A DNA stretch of 64,000 nucleotides, taken from Ottelia alismoides (Eukaryota; Streptophyta; Magnoliopsida; Alismatales; Hydrocharitaceae). Shown here in pieces: positions 10,505 to 21,130 of the stretch. The stretch is from positions 62,001-126,000 of the forward strand of contig JAZKJV010006938.1 in NCBI GenBank assembly GCA_037367405.1, given 5' to 3'. The number at the start of each line of letters is the position of its first letter. Positions within the stretch are counted from its first letter, which is position 1. Made by a program: the position numbers and the translations under genes. Under the pieces are notes generated by a model, which was given only the letters and a program-made list of their open reading frames with translations, had not been told where the DNA came from and searched no databases.

Positions 10505-13118
10505 TGAAGGATATGGGATAATCCTCAAGCGCATCACGGAAGAGTGAGTGTCGTATCGAATACGACGAGGAACGGCTAGTCGCACTAGTTGTTCTATGCG
10601 GCGGAATTTAAAAAAATTTCATGCGATGAAACCACATGATCCAAAAACACTTCTCGGATCGTTTCGTCTAAACCACAAACAAGTAATAGGATTACCTCTT
10701 GAAGCGTGGTTGCGATCGAGTCTCTAAGAGACCTCCTGTCTCAAGTCCGATTCGACAGAGGAGACGCTTGCGAGCGCGGGGATGAATCACATGCTTCTCG
10801 CAATCAATGTTGATGATCCAAGCGGTAGATCTCCTAATCTCGGCACACGAGATCCGACGTCTTCTTCACGAGCGAGGCGCACCGAAGGAGACGGAGATCC
10901 ATGAGCAGACGATCGGGCAGCATAATGACGATGCTGCGGTGATGGAGAACCTCTCTAGGGCATCCATGGTGGACGGCCATGAGAGGGAGAGAGAGAGTAG
11001 GCGTGTAGAGAGAAAGAGAGAGAGATGTGCTTCAATAGCATTTACTCAGAGAGCATGGTATGCCTCTCTATTTATAGGGTTTTGGGATCCATGGATCTCA
11101 ATCCATGGGACATATAAAATCAATGGATGAAATTGATTTATTTCTAATCCAATGGACGAGATTGTTGTTGGTAAAAGCCAATTTGTGATTTAATTTAGAT
11201 CTAATATATTTGACAAATCAAATATACATCAATCCTAAAATTAAACCAATCAAATAAAGAGACAAATTCCATGGAGATCTCAATCCCATTGGAATATAGT
11301 GGACGGCCATTTATTTCCAAGTGGGGCAATCTCATGAAATCTCATGAGATTGCATATCTCCATGAAATTCTCTATTATCTAATTCAACAACTTTTGTTGT
11401 GATTTATTTTTTAAAAATAATTCATAATTAATTTTTGAGAATATTGCAATCTTGCCATTGGAAAATTATGAATCACATTCACAAACAAAACAAAATATAA
11501 TTTACATTTTCAATTAATTACACAATGTGTATCCAATACACATTAATAATTAATCAACAAATATAAATTATAATTAGCTCTCTCTAATACATTATAAATC
11601 ACATTTATAATATATTATGAATAATTGGATATTGCTATCCACATTATTCATATCCATGATAATTAAATCACATTTAATCATCTTGGATCTCTTTTTCTCT
11701 TGTATCCAAATAATATGAATCACATTCACATTATTCATATCTTTGATAATCAAATCACATTTAATTATCTAAGATAACTCTCCTTATAATATGAATCAAA
11801 TTCATATTATTCATGGTAATTAAATCACATCTAATTGTCCATTTTCTCAATGCTCGGATACATATATCAACATAGAATTATCCATGAACTCTTTCGAGGA
11901 TAATGCGCTTTCTCCGCGAATACTTGGAGATAAGGACAGGGCGATTGTATTGTTCCACGTATAGTGACTTGGATATTGAGATCACATCTCAAATCGAGAT
12001 CTCGGGCCTCCCATAGATGCTTGATTAAATCAAGATCGCAAATCTAATCTTCTCATTGAATCTGAATCGCATTCAAATCAATGTCCAATATTTGGACTAA
12101 GATCAGATTACTTCTCTACTGAGAGGAGTCACTAAAATCCAGACCCGTTTCATCACTCCCTAGGAATGGAAGCGTCATGGTTATACAATCGTTTATAATC
12201 ACATCACCCTCAGGTATTCCCAATACCTGTACATCCTGCATACTGGAAGATTCAGAATAAACCTGAAGTATAAGATCAATTTTTACACTGTCTACTTCAG
12301 AGTTTTATCATTAAGTTTCTCATTCGATCATTGGAAGTCGGTATCGATCATATACTTTCCAAAAGCATATATCAAACCTAGGTCTTGATCATATACTTTC
12401 CAAAAGTATATATCAAACCTACAAACTCAGTCAAGCTTCCAAAGCGAGACGACCGTGCACGGAATTTGATTCTTCCCAATATCTCATGAGTGAGCTCATG
12501 TCTTCCGGTTCAGTAATGAACCTGTATGTTCCCTTTGAGAGATCGTATTACTCATATGCCCTTATATGCACACCAGCGCGCCAGTGTATAGACCTTGATT
12601 AGGTCATCAACCTATTGGTCTGCCAAATGTACATACTCAGACATATAGTAACACATCTGTCTCCGGTCAGAGGATGTGTGCATATATCATGACAGCATAC
12701 GATATAGGACTTTGGTTATCTCGATCTCGTTAAGTCAACTCTTAGACCTAACTAATCTGACACCTCTGAATCTCTATTCCTATGCAGAAGACATGCATCA
12801 AGAGGTCGGTCAGATATCAACCTAACTGAGAAAGGATTGTCATCTCCTACTCAGGCTGGAGATCATCTCTTAACAATCATTTGATGGTGCTTGATGAGTC
12901 CTCAATCTAACTCATTAGATGTTCATCCAAGCACCAACCTCTATGATTCAATATTTGAATCAACAGTTGTATGACCATCAAGATAACCATGGTACATAAC
13001 CCTAATTGTACTAAGGGACCTATTATGCAAATTATTTATTCTTCATTTCAGATCAGGGAATGATATTCGCAATAACATTTATTGCATAATGGCTCGCTGT
13101 GGGCTTGCATGTCCAACA
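10505..13118 (-). repeat. 5' LTR of the 10.8-kb copia
   Basis: Minus-strand LTR of 2,614 bp starting TGTTGGACATGCAAGCCC and ending CCATATCCTTCA. A TATAAATAG box on the minus strand lies near 11064-11073, preceding the transcription start. The plus-strand open frame at 10807-11130 is a chance frame in U5/R sequence and is not a gene. Differences from the other LTR are frequent (several per 100 bp), so the insertion is not recent. Confidence 0.85.
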
Positions 13119-13422
13119 GGTGCTCGAGCTAGCGGGCTCCGAACTGGGGGGGGGGGGGCGCACTAGCGGGCTCCGAACTGGGAGGAGACCTAGGGTTTGG
13201 CAGGCGACCTTAGGGCTTGGGGGAGGCGATGGTGCAGGTGGAGAAAGGGAGGCGGTGAAAGCGAAGACAGGGGGTGTATGTGGCAGGCGGAGACAGGGAT
13301 TTGGGGGGGTGCAGGCGGAGACGAGGGTTGGGGGAGTCGACCGTTGCACGCCCCGACACCGGCCTCGGCCGCCTCCGGAAGATCCTGACCTTCTCGATCC
13401 GTACCGATTTCAGTAAGGGCAC
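13119..13422. mobile_element. Mutator-like element, right part
   Basis: Two more copies of AGCGGGCTCCGAACTGGG, a 13-base G run (13146-13158) and a GACCTAGGGTTTG block match the left part at 2260-2317, showing that the copia landed inside one element. The GC-rich remainder (13200-13420) has overlapping open frames on both strands, as expected from base composition; none matches a family I know. The right terminal inverted repeat is missing because LTR A begins at 13423. Confidence 0.65.
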
Positions 13423-14306
13423 TGATGAATCTCATATTCATCATGCTAAAATTGGTCAATTAGGCTATATTCCCCAAAATTCACATGCATTGAATCATTA
13501 ATAGAGCATTATTAGCATTCATACATGAATGATTAATATTTGCATTTCATCATGCATAATTGCATTAAAAATCCCAAGTGTAAATTAGCCCAAAAAGCCG
13601 CTAACCTCTCTTATTTTTAATTAATTCTTCCTAAATCCGATTGACCCCAAACTACCTTCATTGTGTAGATATTACTAACAAGAATAAATAAAAAAATACA
13701 AAAAAAATACTAACTCAAATAAGTGTCAAATAATCTCAAAGTCTAATTTCACATCTGACGGACTAAAACGAGCATATCTCCCTCATACAGTGTGCAATTT
13801 CGGTCTACTCATTTCAAAGTACTCTATTTTCAAATACCTTTAAAACAAGACTAATTTCGTAAAATTCGGAGCTCATATGTGAAAGTTGGGTTTTGAGCCT
13901 CTTTTGCGCATTTTAACTTTTTGTTGTTTTTGACCTCAGTTTTTATATACATAATTAGCCCTTTTAATTTTATTTCTTCTTCATTTGTGTTCTTTGATGA
14001 ATGTTTTATTAAGCGACATAAAAATCCAAATCCAGATTAAAAATGAAATCAAAGAAACTGACTGAGTCCGTACAGAAATTGTGTGTTTCTCACTTCTATT
14101 TTGCTTTCCTATTTTCTTATTTATTAAAAGTCCAAAAAAATAGATTAGTGTGTAATTAATTTTATTGTATTTTATCGTAATTTTTCAAGATTTTTATCCT
14201 CACTAAAACCACCAAAAAATTACAAAACTCTAAAAAGCCGGTTATTATACACACGGAGAACCACCAAAAGTACCACTTAGCACAGGTGACCTCTTTTGCT
14301 CCTTGG

Positions 14307-14357
14307 TCCTTCATTAAAGTCGTAGATCTCATCGAGACGAACAACTTTCATGAAGGA
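14307..14357. repeat. Mid-LTR hairpin, LTR A
   Basis: Outer arms TCCTTCAT and ATGAAGGA and inner arms AAAGTCG / CAACTTT enclose GATCTCATCGAGAC, so the 51 bases can fold almost end to end. Equivalents occur in B, C, D and F. Confidence 0.7.
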
Positions 14358-14430
14358 CATTTTTCGATCCCCGAGGTCTCCATCTATTTCTTTTCTATTT
14401 TTCTTTATCTTTAAATTTTGAAATTTTTTT

Positions 14431-14450
14431 GGGGTGCCACGTGGCACCCC
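14431..14450. promoter_or_regulatory. Perfect 20-bp G-box palindrome, LTR A
   Basis: A perfect palindrome with half-site GGGGTGCCAC, centred on CACGTG and about 205 bp upstream of the TATAAAA box. CACGTG is the core bound by plant bZIP and bHLH factors. A second palindrome, GGTCACGTGACC, lies at 14478-14489. Function is inferred from motif and position. Confidence 0.65.
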
Positions 14451-15377
14451 ACGTTCTCTCTCCACCACCACCCCCCCGGTCACGTGACCCCACTGTCACC
14501 TACCTCCAACCGTTCCAACCTTCACCCGTCGTTTCCCTTCCTCCCCTTCCATAACCAACGGCCTTTACTCCTCCTTGTAACACCCCCATGACCTCGGGTC
14601 GTTACGACCATTCCTCCACGCCGCCCTCACCGTTACACTTCCCCTCCGGCTCTCTATAAAACCTCGCTGACCCCCACCGTCGCCACCATCCTCCCTTCTC
14701 CAAGCTCGTCGGTGACAGCGACGCAATCCTCCTGGCGTGATCCGCGGTGTTCCTCACCATGTAGCAGCCCTTCACAAAGCTGCACAGTTGCATCTTGCTC
14801 CGCCCACGACCGCCGACGAAGATCAGGAGCGAGCTTCTGCTCCTCCAAACCCAGGCTAATCCACCCGTTCATTCATCTCCCTCGACATCGACTCCCGCTC
14901 CGCACCTCCGCCGTGCCGCTACGCCATCGTCAGCCTCCGCTGTGCCGCTCCGCCCGTCAGCCCCGCTGCCCGCGCGACTCCGCCTCGCCACTCTCGCTCC
15001 GACCGCCTCCGTCGCGGCAGCACCCACCGCCCTGCAGCACCCGGTCCGCCCTCGCGCCGTGTGTCGGCCGAGGTGCAGCTCGCCTCCTTTGGCCGCCTGC
15101 GTCTCCGCCTCCTTCCGCCGCGGCAGCACCCCCGCCTCCAGCCGCCGTTGGATCGGGCGGTGACCCTTAATCCAACGGCTACTGACCTGCCACGTGGCCA
15201 CACACCATACCACAGGCTCGGCCCGTCCGAGCCTTCGGTTCGGCGCCCGAGCCTCCGGTTCGACGTCCGAGCCTCTGCCTCGGGGTCCCCAAGCCTCCAC
15301 CAACCGCCACCAAGGCTCGGGACCCTGAGCCTCAGCCCCGGACCCCCGAGCCTCCGGTTCCGCCGCCGAGCCTCCTG

Positions 15378-15400
15378 GCGCACGTGTTACGCACGTGCGC
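15378..15400. promoter_or_regulatory. Downstream G-box inverted repeat, LTR A
   Basis: Arms GCGCACGTG and CACGTGCGC are separated by TTACG. It lies at the end of the GC-rich zone, just before the T-rich tail. LTRs C and E have an inverted repeat at the same place. Confidence 0.6.
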
Positions 15401-15996
15401 TGGGGGAAAATTGCAGATACGCCCCCGGTTTTTTCGGAAATTAGAAATATACCCCGTCGGGGGTAAATTACAGAGAGGCCCCTCCATCTTTGCTAAATTA
15501 TAGATAAGACCCTCCAGGGATCTTTTTGAAAGAAAAACTTTATTTTATTTACATTTTAGTCCCTGCAATTTCATTTTAGCATATCTTTCTCATACGAACT
15601 CCGTTTTTAGCATACAATATGTCATTTTGAAGCTCTTTTCATGCTCTACCACTTAGCATAATTTGTGGACAGATCTGATGTTGTTTATTGATAATTATCG
15701 TTTGAGGGTCTCTGTTGACTTTTGCAGGCTAAATTTTGACATAGTTGTGCTGTATTAAATAGAGGAATTGATGATATTTATGCAGGGACTTCATTGAGAA
15801 AAGTTTGTGAAATTAATCCTCATACATTATTTAATAATTATTTATTGAGGATTTAATATGTGCAGTTGCTCGTCTAAAGTTGAGGAATGAATCGTAAATG
15901 ATTTATTTAACCGGGGAGAATTGATTGATTAGCCTGCAACCTGGATTTCATTGCTAAATATTTGTTTGGGCAGCAACTAATTCTCCCCTCTTTGAG

Positions 15997-17591
15997 AACG
16001 CTTTGGTTTACACGTAAGCCATTGTAACTTTCATGATTACAATCTAAACCCGACAAACCTCATTTTACACCCTAACCTTGTAGAAGTTGCTAACTCTTCC
16101 ACCTTACACTCTTGTCCATGTAAATGACATATTACAGTTAACAGAAAGCGTTCAAGGACAAAAATATTGGATTTAGTTAATATTAAATTTATAACACACA
16201 CCCCCAACCAAACCCCCCTCTTTCGCGGCATATCATATTGGATGTAAAATTTTGATGATCTCCATCTTCATATTCTCATCTAATTTAAGAGCCAAATTAA
16301 TAGGTTGAATCATGCATGGAAGGCAGCAAGAGGGGTAGGAGGGGAGGAAGATTGTACCTTTAGATCCTCAAAGATTGGAAGATCAAATTAGGCTTGATCT
16401 TGCATGTAATAAGGTATGCAACATTTGTTTGAAACCAGTCCTTCGAGAGTTGCTTGGTTGGGTAGCAACTACAACTGCTAAGAGCAGTTGTAGCACTTGA
16501 ATTTGGCTACAGCAGCAGCTTTTAGGTTGCTGGACAGCAGATATGGCTGCCTTGGTAGCACCGTAGCAGCAGCTCTGGAGCTCCAGCAGAGAGGGGAGGG
16601 CTTGCAGCATGTAGCAGCACCAGCTGGAGCAGGGACAGCATCTGCATGTAGCAGGTTCTTCCTTGAGAGCTGCTGGACAGATGCTATGGAGCTCCAGCAG
16701 AGAGGGGAGGGCTTGCAGCATGTAGCAGCACCAGCTGGATCAGGGGACAGCAGCTGCAGGTAGCAGGTTCTTCCTTGAGAGCTGCTGGACAGATGTTATG
16801 GAGTTCCAGTTGCTTGGGAAGCAACTAATTCTCAAGGAGGAGAGCTCCAGCTGCTTGGGCAGCAACTAATTCTCAAAGAGGAGAGCTCCAGCTTCTTGAA
16901 GAGCTGCTGATTGAAGCAGCTCCAACGGCAAAAAGGAGAGATTTGGCTTATTCAGTGAAGAGGACTTGAATTTTAGGGGAGATGAGAAGGGGGTGGGTTG
17001 ATATAAACAAAGGAAGAGTGGCCTTTGGTTGTCAAGTGGAGAGGAGAGAAAGCCAACTGTTGGGGTTGTGCTGGAATTTACAAAAATATTTTTTTATTTC
17101 TTTAGACCTTTATCTCTCTATTATGTCATATCGAAGTCACCCGCATTCGCACCTTGAGTCTTAGATTCTGATGTACAATAGCTCGTTTTGACCGTCTCTA
17201 TATGGCGATCAAAATGAGTATAATATTCATATACTTCGGATCGAAAATGAATTCTCGAAATTTCTTAAATATGATCTTGGTTTGCGACTAAATGTTGTGA
17301 TTTTAAATTATCAAAAACCTCCGATCGACGAACGGTCGATTTTGTTGGTCTTATTTTGTCGAAACGTATTTTATGGTGGTCTCGATTTGTTTTGCGGTTC
17401 GGATCTCGCGCCGCGGTTTTTTCTGATAGCATGCATTATAATGCGATCGACTTTTGGTCGATTGCAATTGAACGAATTTTGATCTGCGATCCATGGATCG
17501 ACCTAGGTTTATCCAATATTAATTGAGTATTAATTGATCATGCAAACCCTTAGTCGGGTCAGATTCGGGTCATTCTGATCCGGAAGTCACA
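15997..17591 (-). repeat. 3' LTR of the chromovirus
   Basis: About 1.6 kb, matching 24361-25805. It carries a tandem duplication (16577-16687 and 16688-16799, period about 111-112 bp) of a CAG-rich segment present once in the other LTR. That accounts for most of the length difference. The plus-strand open frames over the CAG-rich part (LQQRGEGLQHVAAPAG) are repeat artefacts. Confidence 0.8.
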
Positions 17592-17749
17592 ACTATAAAA
17601 ACCTCAAAGGGAGTATCGTCCTCGAGACTCGAGTCAAGGTCACTATTTGCTTTATCTAGGTTTCATCTTGTCATAAAAACCTCAAAGGGTTTTGAACCCA
17701 TAAAAAACTCAAAGGAAAAACAAGCCATGTTCTTTCATCATGTATATAA

Positions 17750-18181
17750 TTAAACGGGTATGGTTTGATAATTACCTGAAAAGAGCTGTGGGTATCTTGC
17801 CCGCATGTCTGCTTTGATTTTCCATGTCGCTTTTTCGACACCATGTCGGTGCCATAGCACCCTGACTAAGAGAATCTCTTTGCTGCGAAGCTTCTTCATA
17901 GCACTATCGAGTATCTGCAATGTCCTGTCCTCGTATGTCAAATCTGGCTCCACATCAAGGTTCTTGTGGTTAATGATATGTCGAGGGCCATGCATGTAAT
18001 TCCTTAGATTGGATATATGAAAGGCATCTTGTATGGCTGATAGGTATGGAGGAAGGACTATTCGGTAGGCCACCTTCCCCATACAAGCAATAATCTTAAA
18101 TGGTCTAACATATCGTGGCGCCAACTTGACACGAATACCAAATCTATGTACTCCCTTCTTGGGAGATACTCGTAGGAACAC
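17750..18181 (-). pseudogene. Integrase C-terminus with chromodomain-like tail
   Basis: The 143-residue frame begins FLRVSPKKGVHRFG (the GPF/Y-region entry), continues with KLAPRYVRPFKI and AFHISNLRNY, and ends with a chromodomain-type stretch around residues 83-132 (LTYEDRTLQILD ... VLWHRHGVEKATWK). In chromoviruses this tail helps direct integration to chromatin. The key tryptophan of EATWE-type motifs is retained as ATWK. The frame is separated from the upstream integrase core by a frameshift or gap near 18190-18315. It stops at 17750, close to the 3' LTR, so little sequence follows pol. Confidence 0.85.
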
Positions 18182-18315
18182 ACAATCTCCTACATGTGTA
18201 CAGGAATTTCATCAGTATGAGAGATTAAGTTGAATATTGATAAGTCATGCTTGAATGGATGAAGAGAAGATCATTGGTTTACATGAAACTCCAAATCTCT
18301 TCTCTGATGATCTGC

Positions 18316-19080
18316 TTAGCTTTTCTGGTGGCTCTGAGCCGTTAGAAGCCTTCGCCTCATAAGGTCAATAGCCCTTGCAGTCTCCTCCAAGAAATCAACA
18401 GAGTAAAAAGCGTGATCACCTACCTCACACCAATTGAGAGGCGTGAGGCATCTCCACCTGTATAGGCCTCCAAATGGTGCCATGCCGATGTTGGAATGAT
18501 GGTTGTTGTTGTACGTGAATTTTACTAATGGCAGGTAGTCCTTGCAGAACCCTTTCCACTCTAGAGTACATGCACGTAGCAAATCCTCAAATGTCGGAAT
18601 AGTGCGCTCGCTCTGTCCGTCGGCCTGTGGATGGTATGCGAAACTCATCTTCAGCTCTGTCTGAAGTGCTGACATGAACCGGTACCAGTAGTAAGATGTA
18701 AACCTCGAGTCTCTGTCAGACACTACCTTATGTTGTATATCATGAAGTTTGATAATGTTCTGCACATACAATCTAGCCAGTTTAGATGGAGTGTAAGTCA
18801 TGCTGACATATATGAAATGGGTGGCTTGGTTAATATGTCAATAACGACCCAATAGCATCATGGCCACCTGGTGTCATCGGCAGTCCAGTGACAAAATCCA
18901 TAGAAATATTCTCCTACTTCTAATCGGGAATGGGGAGGGACTACAATAACCCCGATGGTCTTCTATGCTCAGCCTTGACCATCTGACAGGTCAAGCATCT
19001 GCTAACATGACGTGCAACATCTCGCTTCATCCCGTCCCACCAGAATGTTGGCGCAGATCCTGATACATCTTCGTGCTGCC
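18316..19080 (-). pseudogene. Ty3/gypsy integrase core
   Basis: From 18801 to 18316 the frame carries VSDRDSRFTSYYW (second catalytic Asp), YHPQADGQSERT (catalytic Glu in SERT) and FTYNNNHHSNIGMAPF, all standard in Ty3/gypsy integrase. Upstream, the minus strand of 18890-19060 encodes a zinc-binding remnant ([16 protein letters not shown]) and a NISMDFVTGLP segment with the first catalytic Asp, but with three stops between them. The enzyme is therefore not expressible as one polypeptide. Confidence 0.85.
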
Positions 19081-19336
19081 AGAATGAATAGATTATCGTG
19101 AATTGTGTGCCTCATTAAGAATATCTTTGTACAACTGCTCATCATTTGGTACAACGACCCGGCCAGCCTTTCACAAAATGGACTCTATCACTACTTAATC
19201 ATCACCTTTATCCTTGATGGCACGCATGTATGTGTCTCGAATTCAAGGATATGTCATCTGTTCTTCTACTGCAATCTCAAAGACTGCTAAATCATGGAGG
19301 CACGGCGGCATATATGGATGCATTCCCCTAAGGATG

Positions 19337-19560
19337 CTAATCAGTCAAAGCTGCAAGTATATAATCCCATGTGTATATCCAGTTTACCGTACCCTCTCCA
19401 TAAGCTCTCCTGCTAAGCGCATCTGCTACCATGTTTCCCTTACCAAGATAGTAAGAGATCGTGCAGTCGCAATCCTTCAGTAGCTCAAGCCACATGCATT
19501 GTCTTATGTTTAGCTCCTTCTGATCCAAGATGTACTTCAGGATCTTGTGATCTGTGAAGA
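19337..19560 (-). pseudogene. RNase H fragment of the gypsy pol
   Basis: [40 protein letters not shown] is the C-terminal part of gypsy RNase H (the ADALSR motif is diagnostic), given here in outline from 19528 downwards. The preceding RNase H portion (19560-20140) is only recognisable in pieces because of stops. It lies in the expected order between reverse transcriptase and integrase. Confidence 0.8.
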
Positions 19561-20142
19561 TCTCAATTTACTCCATAGAGAAGATGGTGCTAGATCTTTA
19601 AGGAGAAGACAACTGCCGTCAAATCAAGTCATGGTTGGGGTAATTCCACTCATGTGGCCTTAACTAATGTGATGCGTAAGCAATCACGTGACCTTATTGC
19701 ATTAGAATCGCTCCTAAACCTTCACTTGAAGCATCTGTATATACTGCATAATCCTGAATGCCTGAAGGAAATGCAAGAGTAGGCACAGTCGTCAATCTTT
19801 CCTTCAGTGTCTTGAAGGCATGTTTGCATGAATCATCCCAATTGAAAGGAACTCCCTTCAGTGTCAATCATGTCAAGGGATGAACAACTCGGGAAAAGTC
19901 ACTAACGAAGCGTCTGTAATACCTGCTAGTCCAAGGAAGCTTCGAATATGAGTGCATGTCTTGGGTAGCTCTCAAGGCATGACTGTCTCAATCTTTGCAA
20001 GGTCAACTACGATACCTGCTTCGGAAATGACATGCCCAAGGAATGAGACTTGGGATAACCAGAAATCACACTTGCTCAGCTTGGCATACAACTTGTGCTC
20101 TCGCAATGTGTCCAACACTATCTTCAGACCATTCGCATGATC

Positions 20143-20729
20143 TCATTCATTTCGTGAATAAATCAGCACCTCGTCAATGCACACAACCACAAACTTTTCC
20201 AAGTATGGATGGAAAATCATGTTCATCATGTGCTTGAATGCTGCAGGGGTATTTGTGAGCCCAAACGGCATCACAACAAATTTGCAGTGCCCATATCGAG
20301 TCATGAATGATGTCTTCAGAATATCTGACTCTATAATCCTCAACTGATCATAGCCAGATCGAAGATCGATCTTTGAAAATACCGAAGATCCAAGTAGTTG
20401 ATCAAACAAATCATCAATGTGTGGCAAAGGATAACGGTTCTTCACCGTTCTCTTGTTCAGTTGTTTGTAATCTATGCACAATCTCAACGATCCGTCCTTA
20501 TTGTAAAAAGAACGGGAGCACCCTGAGGTGTAGTGTTCGGCCTCACGAAACCCACGTCAAGTAACTCCTGCAACTGCACTTTCACTTCTCTCAACTTGGT
20601 TGGTGCCATGCGGTACGGAGCCATCGAGATTAGTTGTGTATCTGGTACTAGTGTGATCTCGACCTCAATCTCTCTCTCAGGTGGCAACCCTGGCAAATCA
20701 TCAAGAAATACATCAGGGTAATCTGACAC
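20143..20729 (-). pseudogene. Ty3/gypsy reverse transcriptase, active site altered
   Basis: Two overlapping frames (20484-20729 and 20143-20487) together cover the N-terminal reverse transcriptase. Motifs in order are [35 protein letters not shown], then [33 protein letters not shown], and the active-site block CIDEVLIYS. The usual block is F/Y-I-D-D; here the second aspartate is glutamate. A one-base shift between the two frames interrupts the polypeptide near 20485. Both changes argue against activity. Confidence 0.88.
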
Positions 20730-21130
20730 TACTCTGATGTCCTAAGCCATCGGCTCTTCATCAGATGTCTCTCAGACAAATCTAGACATGTGCCGCATCC
20801 CTGATCCATAAGTTTCGGAGCTCTCAACGAAATGTACTCCATTTTGGAGTTATGTAATGTACTCTTAAAGGTAAACTCAGGAAAGTCCGGGATCTTGAAG
20901 ACAGTCGTCTTCCTGAAACAATCAACTAGCGCATGATGAGTTGACAACCATTCCATGCCCAAAATCAAGTCAAACTCGTCGATATGTAGTAGCAGATAGT
21001 CGGCGATCATCTCGTGACCACCAATCAACATAGGCAATCCTCTAGCTATCAGTCTTATGATAAACAACTGGGCACCTGGCCCATGGATGTGACAGGAAGG
21101 ATCTAGGACCTCTGTAATTCTACCTATCAA
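20729..21130 (-). pseudogene. Retroviral-type aspartic protease domain
   Basis: The 133-residue frame has FDLILGMEWLSTHHALVDC, the conserved C-terminal half of the plant gypsy aspartic protease (usual form FDVILGMDWL). The N-terminal D-S/T-G active-site triad is not present in this frame, probably lost with the gag deletion at its 5' side. The frame runs toward the reverse transcriptase, consistent with a former gag-pol reading. Confidence 0.8.

Larger units (their letters stand above)
2318..13118 (-). mobile_element. Decayed Ty1/copia element, 10.8 kb
   Basis: Two long direct repeats (about 2318-5189 and 10505-13118) bracket 5.3 kb of internal DNA. The right repeat is followed inward by GCTCTGATATCA (10491-10502), whose complement TGATATCAGAGC is one base from the initiator-Met tRNA primer site. 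The left repeat is preceded by a tract that reads GGGCTAGTGGGAGAT on the minus strand, a polypurine tract. These place the element on the minus strand. Copia reverse-transcriptase remnants on that strand confirm the superfamily. It is inserted in the GC-rich tandem part of a Mutator-like element; a clear target duplication is not visible because the site is a G run. Confidence 0.85.
13423..15996 (+). repeat. Long gypsy-type LTR A
   Basis: It starts TGATGAATCTCATATTCATCA, an imperfect palindrome shared by LTRs B to F. Then follow an AT-rich zone, a hairpin (14307-14357), CACGTG palindromes (14431-14450 and 14478-14489) and a TATAAAA box (14655-14661). A GC-rich transcribed zone (14700-15380) comes next, then a second CACGTG inverted repeat (15378-15400) and a T-rich tail. 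The GC-rich zone yields several long overlapping frames on both strands that I judge to be compositional. The right end is cut by the chromovirus. No internal coding region is attached, so it is a solo or truncated LTR. Confidence 0.75.

Noticed and set aside
14712..15444. Long overlapping open frames on both strands in the GC-rich part of LTR A
   Set aside because: Proline/arginine/serine-rich products in several frames at once, located between a TATA box and LTR tail; they reflect base composition and match no family.
16383..16763. Leu/Ser/Gln-rich frames around AGCAGC repeats
   Set aside because: They cover a tandem duplication in a chromovirus LTR and the repeat alone explains the frame.
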